DNA of 64,000 nt from Variovorax paradoxus. GTDB lineage: Bacteria > Pseudomonadota > Gammaproteobacteria > Burkholderiales > Burkholderiaceae_C. Numbering within the stretch: position 1 is the first letter of the stretch; the number at the start of each line of letters is the position of its first letter. The translations under genes and the position numbers were made by a program. Below the pieces are notes generated by a model. It did no database searches. It was given only the letters and a program-made list of their open reading frames with translations, and was not told the DNA's origin. The stretch spans positions 2,416,001 through 2,480,000 of the forward strand of contig NZ_CP102931.1 of the NCBI RefSeq assembly GCF_024734665.1, read 5' to 3'. This document shows, piece by piece, positions 8,340-16,643 of this stretch.

Positions 8340-9331
8340 TGTTTGGCCAACCCGACCTGCTGCACCATCGCGCCCCAGCTGTCGTAGGTCGAGCGCGTGA
8401 TGCCGGCGAATTCTTCCGGTGTGGTGCCTCCGGCCTCGTAGCCGCCGCTGCGATAGAAATCGCGCACCTGCGGCATCGCCAGCACCTTCGCGAGCGCCGT
8501 GTTGAGCTTCTCGACTACTGGCGCCGGCATGCGCGCCGGCCCGTAGAAGCCCAGCCAGCTCGGCAGATCGAGCCCCGCGTAGCCTTGCTCGGCGAAGGTG
8601 GGCACGTCGGGCAGCGCGGCAATGCGCGCGTTGGCAGCCACCGCGAGGATCTTCACCTTGCCCGTGGCCGAGGTGATGATGGCCGACGAGGCCGAGTCGA
8701 ACATGTACTGCACGCGCCCGCCGATGAGGTCTTTCGCCGCGTCGGAGCCGCCCTTGTACGGGATGTGCACCGCGTCGATGCCGGTCTTCTTCACGAAGGC
8801 CTCGCCGTAGATGTGCGACGAGGTGCCTGCGCCGAACGAGGCGTAGCTCACCTTGCCGGGGTGCGCCTTCACGTAGGCCACCAGCTCCTTCACGTTGTTC
8901 ACCGGCACGCTGGTGCTCAGCGACAGCACCAGCGGCCCGCGCCCGCCCATCGAGATGGCGGTGAAATCCTTGAACGGGTCGTAGGGCACCTGGGCGAATG
9001 TGTGCGGGTTCTGCGCCATGGTGGACGAGGGCGCGTACAGCAGCGTGTAGCCGTCGGGCAGGGCGCGCGACACCTCGTTGGCCGCCAGCATGGTGCTGGC
9101 TCCGGGCTTGTTGTCGACGATCACGCTGGTGCCCAGCACCTCGCCGAGCTTCTGCGCCACGATGCGCGCCTGCGCGTCGGTGCCGCCGCCGGCGGTGAAG
9201 CCCACGACGATGCGAATGGGCTTGCCGCGCGCCGGAAAGTCCTGCGCCACGGCAAGTGATGCAAGGCCCAGGAAGGCTGCGGCGCCGAGGGCCGAGCCGA
9301 AGGCACGGCGGGTGCCGTGAAGTTTCTTCAT
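8336..9331 (-). CDS. Bug/TctC-type periplasmic solute-binding protein (first of a tandem pair)
   Basis: A 331-residue Bug protein with an N-terminal signal (MKKLHGTRRAF, cleaved near AVAQD), an IRIVVGFTAGGG strand-turn, DNKPGA and the HIPYKGG ligand-loop motif. Start chosen at the ATG 7 bases after GGAG; upstream in-frame codons lie in the AT-rich promoter. It leads the leftward tandem pair and is divergent from the FAD oxidoreductase of the AcnX locus, so the same compound is probably bound by this protein and degraded by the rightward genes. No membrane permease is seen. Confidence 0.92.
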   Translation of the reverse strand: MKKLHGTRRAFGSALGAAAFLGLASLAVAQDFPARGKPIRIVVGFTAGGGTDAQARIVAQKLGEVLGTSVIVDNKPGASTMLAANEVSRALPDGYTLLYAPSSTMAQNPHTFAQVPYDPFKDFTAISMGGRGPLVLSLSTSVPVNNVKELVAYVKAHPGKVSYASFGAGTSSHIYGEAFVKKTGIDAVHIPYKGGSDAAKDLIGGRVQYMFDSASSAIITSATGKVKILAVAANARIAALPDVPTFAEQGYAGLDLPSWLGFYGPARMPAPVVEKLNTALAKVLAMPQVRDFYRSGGYEAGGTTPEEFAGITRSTYDSWGAMVQQVGLAKQ

Positions 9332-9384
9332 CGATGTCTCCGTTGGATTTCTCTTTCTATATTGATCTTGAAAACCATAAAAAT

Positions 9385-9455
9385 CCATATTCACTAGGGA
9401 ATACCCCAGAGATATGGCTTTTGAGTTTGACAAAATGGAAAGTGAAATCAAAATA
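9385..9455. promoter_or_regulatory. Divergent promoter region of the AcnX locus
   Basis: The 155-bp gap between the divergent Bug and FAD-oxidoreductase genes is strikingly AT-rich. It contains an inverted repeat CCATAT (9385-9390) and ATATGG (9412-9417), then a perfect -35 TTGACA at 9427-9432 with AAAATA 17 bp later at 9450-9455 pointing right. The repeat sits just upstream of the -35, where an activator such as the local IclR protein could bind. The -10 is weak, and regulator assignment is inference. Confidence 0.4.
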
Positions 9456-9486
9456 CGACGAAACAAGCCAAGCCGAGAACGCATTC

Positions 9487-10947
9487 ATGAAAACTGTCGT
9501 CCGTACCGACGAGCGCATCCTGTCTTCCGACATCTTCGACCGCGACAGCCGCGTCAAGCGGCCTGATCACGGCAGCTGGGCCGAGCCCGGCAAGAGCATT
9601 CCTGTCTATCACCGCTGCGGCGTGCTGGTGGTCGGAGGCGGCCCCTCGGGCACGGCGGCCGCAGCAGCAGCGGCCCGCGCGGGCGCCGATGTGGCGCTGC
9701 TGGAGCGCTACAACCACCTGGGAGGCCTGTCGACCGGCGGCCTCGTCATCTGGATCGACCGCATGACCGACTGGGAAGGCAAGCTGGTGATCCGCGGTTT
9801 CGCCGAAGAGCTGTTCGACCGCTTGCCGGCCGACGCCATCGCCGGCCCCTCGCCTGCAGATTGGGGCTCGCAAGACACCGCCAAGGCCGCGCACTGGTCG
9901 CAGCGCACGGCCGCTTATCACGGCGTCGTCACCTGGTCGCCCACCATCGACCCCGAGCGCCTGAAGCTGCTCTCTCAAGAGATCGTGCTGGAGCGCAAGG
10001 TCAAGCTCATCTACCACTCGTGGGCCGCCATTCCCATCGTGCAGGACGGCGCCGTCAAGGGCGTGGTGTTCGAGAGCAAGGAAGGCCGCATGGCCATCAT
10101 GGCCGACGTGGTGGTCGACGCCACCGGCGATGGCGACCTGTTCGCCCGCGCCGGTGCCGACTACGTGAACGACATCGAAGAGGCCGACGTGCACCACTGC
10201 ATGAACACCTCGTGGCTGTTCGGCGGCGTGGACATGAACCGCTGGATCGAGTTCAAGGCCGGCCAGCCCGAGGCCTTCACCGCCTTCATGGCGGGCGGCC
10301 GCGAGCAATGCGGCCTGTTCGAGCGGCCTTTCGTCTCGTGGCGCAACGACGTGGCCCTCTTCATGGGGCCGCGCCAGTCGGGCTACTCGGCGCTCGACGT
10401 GGACGACCTCACTGCCGTGGAAGTGCGCTCGCACCGCGCCATGGCCGCACATCTGGACTACTTCCGCGCCCATGCGCCAGGCTTCGAGGATGCCTACCTG
10501 ATGCTGAGCGCGCCGCAGATCGGCGTGCGCCATGCGCGGCGCCTGAGCGGCGTAGGCTCGGTGCTGCGCAGCCAGTGGCCCGATGGCGTGCCGCTGGCGG
10601 ACGAGATCGGCGTGTCGCCCGCGGTGTCGCCGAAGTTTCCGAACATCTCCATTCCCTACGGCGCGCTGGTGCCGCAGAAGCTCGACGGCCTGCTGGCCTG
10701 CGGGCGCCACATCTCGTGCGACCGCAACTCGCACGGCTTCATGCGCGAGATTCCGCAGTGCTGGATCACCGGCCAGGCCGCGGGCGTGGCGGCGGCGCTG
10801 GCATCGCGCGGCGGCATTGAGCCGCGCTTCATCGACGTGGGTGCGCTGCAGTCTGAGCTACTGGCCCAGGGCGTGTACCTGCGAGCCGGGGCACCCGGAG
10901 TTGGGCAGGACGCGGTGTCGCCTGCAACGGCCGAAGCCGGCGCCTGA
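9487..10947 (+). CDS. FAD-dependent oxidoreductase (FAD_oxidored type)
   Basis: A 486-residue flavoprotein with the dinucleotide-binding motif VVGGGPSGTAAA at about residues 48-59, a second FAD-contact segment VVDATGDGDLFARAGA, and a C-terminal CGRHISCD...GFMREIPQC region typical of the PF12831-type family. There is no signal peptide. It heads the rightward arm containing IclR, aconitase X and an IlvD-type dehydratase and faces the Bug tandem, so it probably oxidises an early intermediate of that pathway. Start ATG 9487 is preceded by no strong ribosome-binding site; upstream in-frame codons belong to the promoter region. Specific substrate unknown. Confidence 0.82.
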   Translation: MKTVVRTDERILSSDIFDRDSRVKRPDHGSWAEPGKSIPVYHRCGVLVVGGGPSGTAAAAAAARAGADVALLERYNHLGGLSTGGLVIWIDRMTDWEGKLVIRGFAEELFDRLPADAIAGPSPADWGSQDTAKAAHWSQRTAAYHGVVTWSPTIDPERLKLLSQEIVLERKVKLIYHSWAAIPIVQDGAVKGVVFESKEGRMAIMADVVVDATGDGDLFARAGADYVNDIEEADVHHCMNTSWLFGGVDMNRWIEFKAGQPEAFTAFMAGGREQCGLFERPFVSWRNDVALFMGPRQSGYSALDVDDLTAVEVRSHRAMAAHLDYFRAHAPGFEDAYLMLSAPQIGVRHARRLSGVGSVLRSQWPDGVPLADEIGVSPAVSPKFPNISIPYGALVPQKLDGLLACGRHISCDRNSHGFMREIPQCWITGQAAGVAAALASRGGIEPRFIDVGALQSELLAQGVYLRAGAPGVGQDAVSPATAEAGA

Positions 10948-11032
10948 GCCATTGACCATGGCCCCGGACGCCCTCTCTTCGCAAGCCTCTACATTGGAGA
11001 GTCCTGAGAAGAGTCTTGCAAAGGGTCCCTCC

Positions 11033-11884
11033 ATGTCCACTGAAAAAAACGACACCTCCTTTTCCGCGGCCGAGCCGGCCGAACCGGCGGAAGTGCGCGG
11101 CGAGCGCTCCGACACCGTGAGCGCGCTGGAGCGCGGCATCTCGGTGCTGCGCTGCTTCAGCGAAGAACGCCCGGTGCTGGGCCATGCCGACATTGCGCGC
11201 ATCACCGGCATTCCGCGCCCCACCGTCAACCGGCTGGTCGCCACGCTGCTTTCGCTGGGCATGCTCAAGCCCGCACAGGCGGCCGACCGCTTCATGCTCG
11301 GGCCGGGCGTGGTGTCGCTGTCGCGCGTGTTCCTCGGCAGCCTCGACGTGCGCGCCGCAGCTCGGCCCAGCATGCAGGCGATGGCGGAGGAGGTGGGGGC
11401 ATCGGTCTACCTCGCGATCCGCGACGGCATGGAGATGGTGCTCATCGAAGCCTGCCGCCCGCGCTCGTCGATGCTCTCGGCGCGGCTCGACGTGGGCTCG
11501 CGCGCGCCGCTGGCCAACTCTGCCCTCGGCCGCTCATACCTTTCGGCATTGCCCGAGGTGCAGCGCAACCAGCTGATCGACTCGATGCGCCTGCTGCGTG
11601 GCCCTGAGTGGGACAGCATCGCGCCGAACATGAACCGCGCCATCGGCGAATCGAAGCGGCTGGGCTACTGCCTGTCGCTCGGCGAATTCCACCGCGAGAT
11701 CAACTCGGTGTCGGTGCCCCTCATCGGGCCGGACGGCGAAGTGATGGCGCTCAACGGAGGCGGCGCTGCCTTCGTCTTCACCGAGGAGCGCCTGCGCAAC
11801 GAACTCGCACCGCGCCTGCACGACATCGCGCTCACCATCGCGCGCGACATCGGCGGCCACGTACCGACACCCTCGCCGGGCTAG
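11033..11884 (+). CDS. IclR family transcriptional regulator
   Basis: A 283-residue IclR-type regulator: N-terminal winged helix-turn-helix around residues 25-90 (ALERGISVLRCF, then IPRPTVNRLVATL) and a C-terminal effector-binding domain. Start at ATG 11033, which has an AAGGG element eight bases upstream; the protein then begins MSTEKNDTSF. It is embedded between the FAD oxidoreductase and the aconitase X genes, all in one direction, so it most likely senses an intermediate of this pathway and controls the divergent promoter near 9.4 kb. Confidence 0.9.
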   Translation: MSTEKNDTSFSAAEPAEPAEVRGERSDTVSALERGISVLRCFSEERPVLGHADIARITGIPRPTVNRLVATLLSLGMLKPAQAADRFMLGPGVVSLSRVFLGSLDVRAAARPSMQAMAEEVGASVYLAIRDGMEMVLIEACRPRSSMLSARLDVGSRAPLANSALGRSYLSALPEVQRNQLIDSMRLLRGPEWDSIAPNMNRAIGESKRLGYCLSLGEFHREINSVSVPLIGPDGEVMALNGGGAAFVFTEERLRNELAPRLHDIALTIARDIGGHVPTPSPG

Positions 11885-11936
11885 CAGGTCCGGCCGGGGT
11901 TGATTCCCCACGATAGAAGAAACGGAGACACAGGCC

Positions 11937-13232
11937 ATGCACCTGAGCGATGAAGAAAAAGCCATGTACGACGGCCGCGATGGCCCGGCCGTGCAGAAGG
12001 CGATGGACCTGCTGATGCGCTACGGCGAGGCATTGGGCGCCGAGCGGCTGGTCGAGACGCGCAACGTCTGCGCCACCATCACCTCGACCACGCCCTTCCA
12101 GCGCGACTTCGCACTTGCCAAGGGCGGCGGCATGGACGCGGTGTTTTCCGAGTTCAGCCTCGATAGCCAGGAAACAGTCGAGATCCCCAAGTTCAAGGTC
12201 TTCACCAGCCACCTGCAGCTGGGCTTCGACCCCGGCCAGCCCGAGCGCATGGGCGTGAGCGAGGAGATCGTCCAGTTCTACAACAAGAGCGAGCGGCATG
12301 CAGCCGGCCTGGGCGCGCAGATCATGAACACCTGCACGCCGTACCAGGTCGGCAATATCCCGACGCGCGGCGAGCACTGCGCGTGGATGGAATCGTCGGC
12401 GGTGGTGTATTGCAATTCGGTGTTGGGCGCGCGCACCAACACCGAAGGCCGCGAGAGCACAGGCGCCGCCATGCTCACAGGCCGCATTCCCTACTGGGGC
12501 TACCACCTCGACGAGAACCGCCGTGCCACGCACGTGGTCGAGTTAGACATCGAGGTCGAGTCGGTGCAGGACTGGGGCCTGCTCGGCTACTACATCGGTG
12601 AGCACGTGCAGGAGCGTGTGCCGGTGGTGCACAGCAAGCGCGGCATTGGCCGCGTACCGAATCTGCCGCGGCTCAAGCACTTTGGCGCGGCTGCGTCTTC
12701 CTCGGGCGGCGTGGAGATGTATCACATCGCTGGCATCACGCCCGAGGCGCTGACGCTCGAACAGGCACTCGGCGGCCGTGCGCCGGTCGAGGTGCTGCGC
12801 TACGGCGAAGCAGAACGCCGCGCCACCTACGAGAAGATCAACGTCACGGGCAAGGACTCGGAAATCCAGTACGTGATGCTGGGTTGCCCGCACTACACCA
12901 TCGAGCAGATCTGGGAAGCCGCGCAGCTCATCGAAGGGCGCAAGGTGCATCCGAACTGCGAGCTGTGGATCTTCACGCCGCGCGCCATCAAGTCGCTGGC
13001 CGACCGCAACGGCTACACGAAGATCATCGAAGACGCGGGCGGAATCATCATGAGCGACAGCTGCTCCGCCATGAGCCGCGCCGTGCCCAAGGGCACGAAG
13101 ACCGTGGCGCTCGATTCGGCCAAGCAGGCCCACTACCTGCCCGCCATCCTCGGCGTGCAGGCCTGGTTCGGCAGCACTGCCGAATGCATCGATGCCGCTT
13201 GCACCGGCCGCTGGAACGGAGGCTACGCATGA
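11937..13232 (+). CDS. Aconitase X large (catalytic) subunit
   Basis: A 431-residue DUF521/AcnX protein. Bacterial and archaeal AcnX enzymes are iron-sulfur dehydratases; characterised members act on cis-3-hydroxy-L-proline or on mevalonate 5-phosphate. Cysteine-containing segments typical of the family are visible (NTCTPYQ, EHCAWMESSAVVYCNS, MLGCPHYT, MSDSCSAM). GGAG lies upstream of the ATG. The stop overlaps the start of the small subunit (ATGA), so the split large-small form is used. The company of IlvD/Edd, FAD oxidoreductase and Bug genes differs from a plain hydroxyproline operon, so the substrate is left open. Confidence 0.88.
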   Translation: MHLSDEEKAMYDGRDGPAVQKAMDLLMRYGEALGAERLVETRNVCATITSTTPFQRDFALAKGGGMDAVFSEFSLDSQETVEIPKFKVFTSHLQLGFDPGQPERMGVSEEIVQFYNKSERHAAGLGAQIMNTCTPYQVGNIPTRGEHCAWMESSAVVYCNSVLGARTNTEGRESTGAAMLTGRIPYWGYHLDENRRATHVVELDIEVESVQDWGLLGYYIGEHVQERVPVVHSKRGIGRVPNLPRLKHFGAAASSSGGVEMYHIAGITPEALTLEQALGGRAPVEVLRYGEAERRATYEKINVTGKDSEIQYVMLGCPHYTIEQIWEAAQLIEGRKVHPNCELWIFTPRAIKSLADRNGYTKIIEDAGGIIMSDSCSAMSRAVPKGTKTVALDSAKQAHYLPAILGVQAWFGSTAECIDAACTGRWNGGYA

Positions 13233-13684
13233 GCGACGCAGTCATCACGGAGAAAACCATCGTCATCCGCGGCCGCAAGGTGGTGGGCGGCGTGGCCGAA
13301 GGCGAAGCGCTGGTCACGCGCGACCGCATCTCGGGCTGGGGCGGCATCGACCCGCGCACCGGCACCGTCATCGAGACGCGGCACGAGCTGCGCGGCCAGA
13401 GCTTCGCGGGCAAGGTGCTGGTGTTTCCGGGGGCCAAGGGCTCGTCGGGCTGGTCGGCGATGTTCCACATGACGCGGCTCATGAACTCGGCGCCGGCAGC
13501 GTTCCTCTTCAACGAGATGACGACCAAGATGGCGCTGGGCGCCGTGGTCACGCATTCGCCTTCGATGACCGACTTCGAGCGCGATCCGCTCGAATGCATA
13601 GCGACCGGCGATTGGGTGCGCGTGGACGCCGACCGTGGCGTGATCGAGATCACCAAGAAGAACAAATCCGGAGACCGCCCATGA
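13229..13684 (+). CDS. Aconitase X small subunit (swivel domain, DUF126)
   Basis: A 151-residue DUF126 protein, the swivelling domain partner of AcnX. The loop PGAKGSSGWS matches the position of the catalytic serine segment in the family. It starts inside the large-subunit stop codon and ends inside the start of the next gene, so three consecutive genes are joined by ATGA overlaps, implying fixed stoichiometry. It completes the AcnX enzyme; on its own it has no known activity. Confidence 0.88.
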   Translation: MSDAVITEKTIVIRGRKVVGGVAEGEALVTRDRISGWGGIDPRTGTVIETRHELRGQSFAGKVLVFPGAKGSSGWSAMFHMTRLMNSAPAAFLFNEMTTKMALGAVVTHSPSMTDFERDPLECIATGDWVRVDADRGVIEITKKNKSGDRP

Positions 13685-15381
13685 CCCGCCCCCTGCGCAG
13701 CAACTTCCCGCGCGGCTCCTACCTGTGGTCGGTGCGCAATGCGCACTGGCGCGCGCTCGGCATTCCGGAAGAGGACTGCGAGAAGCCCAAAATCGCCGTC
13801 GTCAACAGTTCGTCGGAGCTGGCCGCCTGCTTCAGCCATCTCGACCGCGTGGCGGGAGAGATAAAGGCCGCGATCCGCGCCGCGGGCGGCATTCCCTTCG
13901 AGATCCGCACGGCAGCGCCTAGTGACTTCATCACCGGCGCCGGTGCGCGCGGCGCCTACATGCTCGGCGCGCGTGACCTGGTCACCAACGACATCGAGGT
14001 GGCAGTCGAAGGCGCGCAGCTCGACGGCATGGTGTGCCTCACCTCCTGCGACAAGACGGTGCCGGGCCAGCTCATGGCTGCCGCGCGGCTGAACATTCCG
14101 ACACTGCTGGTGCCCTGCGGCTACCAGCCCAGCGGCGAGTACCGCGGCAAGCACATGGACATCGAGGAGGTGTTCATCGGTGCGATGCATGCCGTCACTG
14201 GGAACCTGCCGATTGAGGAACTCGTGGGCATGAGCCGGGAGGCGATCCGCGGGCCGGGCGTGTGCTCCGGTCTGGGCACGGCCAACTCGATGCACATCGT
14301 CTGCGAAGCGCTCGGCATGGCATTGCCGGGCAGTGCACCGGTGGCCGCGCTGAGCCAGAAGATGATGGCCGACGTGCGCGCGGCCGGCACACGCATCGTG
14401 CAGATGGTGTGGGACGACCTGAAGCCGCGCGACATCCTCTCGCCCGGCGCCTTTGCCAACGCGGTGCGCGCAGTGCTTTCCGTTGGCGGCTCGCTCAACA
14501 CCGCCAAGCACCTGCAGGCGATAGCGACCGAAGGGGAGTGCGGCGTCGACGTGTACGGTCTCTTCGAAAGCCTCGGCCCCACGACGCCGGTGCTGGCCGG
14601 CGTGCGGCCCATCGGCGAGCATTCGATCGAAGCCTTCGAGGCGGCAGGTGGTTGCCGCGCGCTGATGAAGCAGCTCGAGCCCTTGCTCGATACCAGCGCG
14701 CTGACGGTCACCGGCGGCACCGTGGCCGAGAACCTGCGCAATGCCGAAGTGGCCGATGCCGAAGTGATCCGCCCCATCGACCGCCCCGTCGCACCGCTGC
14801 CGGCCATCGTGCTGCTGCGCGGCAACCTCGCGCCTGAGTCCGGGCTCATCAAGACCGGCATCGCCGAGCGCAAGGTGCGGCGCTTCACCGGGCCGGCCGT
14901 GTGCTTCTGGACTTCGGACGCGGCCATCGCCGCGCTGAAGAAGGGCGAGATCGTGCCCGGCCAGGTGGTCGTGATGCGCGGCGCCGGCGCCTGCGGCGGC
15001 CCGGCCATGGGTGGCGGCGCATCGCGCGTGGTCTTCGCTGTGGATGGAGCGGGCCTCGGCGACCAGGTCGCATTGCTGACCGACGGGCATCTCTCGGGCC
15101 TCGTCTGCAAGGGGCTCGTGGTGGCCGAGGTGTCGCCCGAAGCCGCGCTAGGCGGGCCGCTCGGGCTGGTGCGCGACGGCGACGTGATCACCATCGACCT
15201 CGACGCGCGCCGCCTCGACATCGCGCTGACCGACGCCGAGCTCCAGGCCCGCCGCGCCGACTGGCAGGCGCCGCCGCCGGCCTTCGACACCGGCTGGCTG
15301 CAGCAGTACCGGCGCAACGTGAGTCCGCTCTCCAAGGGCGCAGTGCTCGTGCGCACCGAACGCCCCGAGCCCTCGAGCTAG
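13681..15381 (+). CDS. IlvD/Edd family dehydratase
   Basis: A 566-residue iron-sulfur dehydratase of the dihydroxyacid / phosphogluconate / sugar-acid dehydratase family. Visible family features are NSSSELAACF near the N-terminus, the cluster-ligand segment LTSCDKTVPG, GVCSGLGTANSM, and the C-terminal DGHLSG with GPAMGGGAS. It converts a 2,3-dihydroxy acid to a 2-oxo acid. The start overlaps the AcnX small-subunit stop (ATGA). Two dehydratases in direct succession suggest a pathway with two water-elimination steps or parallel handling of two stereoisomers. It is unlikely to be the biosynthetic IlvD, given its catabolic context and divergent N-terminus. Confidence 0.85.
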   Translation: MTRPLRSNFPRGSYLWSVRNAHWRALGIPEEDCEKPKIAVVNSSSELAACFSHLDRVAGEIKAAIRAAGGIPFEIRTAAPSDFITGAGARGAYMLGARDLVTNDIEVAVEGAQLDGMVCLTSCDKTVPGQLMAAARLNIPTLLVPCGYQPSGEYRGKHMDIEEVFIGAMHAVTGNLPIEELVGMSREAIRGPGVCSGLGTANSMHIVCEALGMALPGSAPVAALSQKMMADVRAAGTRIVQMVWDDLKPRDILSPGAFANAVRAVLSVGGSLNTAKHLQAIATEGECGVDVYGLFESLGPTTPVLAGVRPIGEHSIEAFEAAGGCRALMKQLEPLLDTSALTVTGGTVAENLRNAEVADAEVIRPIDRPVAPLPAIVLLRGNLAPESGLIKTGIAERKVRRFTGPAVCFWTSDAAIAALKKGEIVPGQVVVMRGAGACGGPAMGGGASRVVFAVDGAGLGDQVALLTDGHLSGLVCKGLVVAEVSPEAALGGPLGLVRDGDVITIDLDARRLDIALTDAELQARRADWQAPPPAFDTGWLQQYRRNVSPLSKGAVLVRTERPEPSS

Positions 15382-15402
15382 ACCTTTTTCACCCCGGCCT
15401 TC

Positions 15403-15438
15403 GCCAACCGGTGCGAACCCCCGTTCGCACCCGGTGGC
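15403..15438 (+). other. Long hairpin between the dehydratase and porin genes
   Basis: A perfect 9-bp stem GGTGCGAAC / GTTCGCACC with a CCCC loop spans 15410-15431 and is extended after a short internal mismatch by GCCA / TGGC (15403-15406 with 15435-15438). No T-run follows, so it is not a standard intrinsic terminator. It may protect or process the mRNA between the enzyme and porin segments, giving them different levels. The role is inferred from position. Confidence 0.45.
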
Positions 15439-15500
15439 GCAGCCCTGCGCGCGATTCCAGAGTTTTTCAACCGAAGAGAAGAAGCAGGAGACAAAAAACC

Positions 15501-16628
15501 ATGAAGAGATTTTTGATGTGGTCGGCGTTGGGGCTGGCAAGCAGCGGCGCGGCGCATGCGCAATCCAGCGTCACCGTGTTCGGCGTGGTGGACCTCGGCA
15601 TCCAGTACACGAGCGGCGCCGGTGGCGGCTCGGTCAAGGCACTGTCGAACGGCGGGCTCTCGACCAGCCGGCTCGGATTTCGCGGCACCGAAGACCTGGG
15701 CGGCGGCCTGCGCGCGGGCTTCTGGCTCGAAGGCAGCCTGAACCCCGACAACGGCACCGGCCGGCCGAGCAACAGCAACAACCAGACGAGTGGCGCGGGC
15801 GCGGCGGGGCCCATAACCTTCGACCGCATGTCCTTCGTGAGTCTGTCGTCGGACACGCTGGGCGAAGTGCGGCTGGGCCACGACTTCATTCCCACGCACT
15901 ACAACAGCATCTACTTCGACCCCTTCAACGCTAATGGCGTGGCGCGCGCGGGCAACCTCACCTTCGCGGGCGCGGGCACGGGGCCGCTGCCCACGGCCAT
16001 CACCGGCAGCAACACGGTGAGCTACTGGCTGCCGCCCAACATCGGCGGCTTCTACGGCATGGCGATGGTCGGCACCGGCGAGAACGACTCCACCGTGGCG
16101 AACCGCGACGACGGCAACTTCGCCGGCGCGCGCTTCGGCTTCGCCTCGGGCGCGTTCGACATCGCGGCGGCCGTCACGCGCTCGCACTTCGACGCCACCA
16201 CAACCATCGGCAACTACACGCACGCCAACATCGGCGGCTCGTGGGATGCGGGCTTTGCGAAGTTCTTCGCGCTCTACAACAAGGTGACGGTGAAGCTCGC
16301 GGGCGGCACGGTGCGCAAGAACACCACGGAGATCGGCGCGCACATTCCGGCCTTCGAGGTCGGCCGCATCCGCATCAGCTACGCCTACCTCGACGACCGC
16401 AGCGACGAGAGCCTGCGCAACGCCAACGGCATGCCGCGCAACCGCGACGACGCGCGGCAGTTCGGCATCGGCTACGTGCACAACCTCTCGAAGCGCACCG
16501 CGCTCTATGGCACCTATGCGCGGCTGATGAACAGCGGACAGGCGCGCTATGTGGTCAGCGGCGGCGTTGCACCCGGGGCCGGGCAGCGCTCGTCGGGGTG
16601 GGAATTCGGTGTGCGGCATCTCTTCTGA
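15501..16628 (+). CDS. Outer-membrane porin (general porin, Burkholderiales type)
   Basis: A 375-residue porin with a signal peptide cleaved after AAHA, a mature start QSSVTVFGVVD, the conserved segment SRLGFRGTEDLGGGL, and a terminal aromatic residue in GVRHLF. These are hallmarks of trimeric 16-strand OmpC-like porins in betaproteobacteria. The late strand YVHNLSKRTALYG is also typical. CAGGAG precedes the ATG. It sits between the AcnX/IlvD enzymes and a Bug protein, so it probably admits the same substrate through the outer membrane. Confidence 0.92.
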   Translation: MKRFLMWSALGLASSGAAHAQSSVTVFGVVDLGIQYTSGAGGGSVKALSNGGLSTSRLGFRGTEDLGGGLRAGFWLEGSLNPDNGTGRPSNSNNQTSGAGAAGPITFDRMSFVSLSSDTLGEVRLGHDFIPTHYNSIYFDPFNANGVARAGNLTFAGAGTGPLPTAITGSNTVSYWLPPNIGGFYGMAMVGTGENDSTVANRDDGNFAGARFGFASGAFDIAAAVTRSHFDATTTIGNYTHANIGGSWDAGFAKFFALYNKVTVKLAGGTVRKNTTEIGAHIPAFEVGRIRISYAYLDDRSDESLRNANGMPRNRDDARQFGIGYVHNLSKRTALYGTYARLMNSGQARYVVSGGVAPGAGQRSSGWEFGVRHLF

Positions 16629-16643
16629 ACCAAGGAGCCTTTC

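Noticed and set aside
13048-15090. A 680-codon minus-strand frame opposite the AcnX and IlvD genes
   Set aside because: It is antisense to well-supported enzymes, has His/Arg-rich composition and no recognisable domain.
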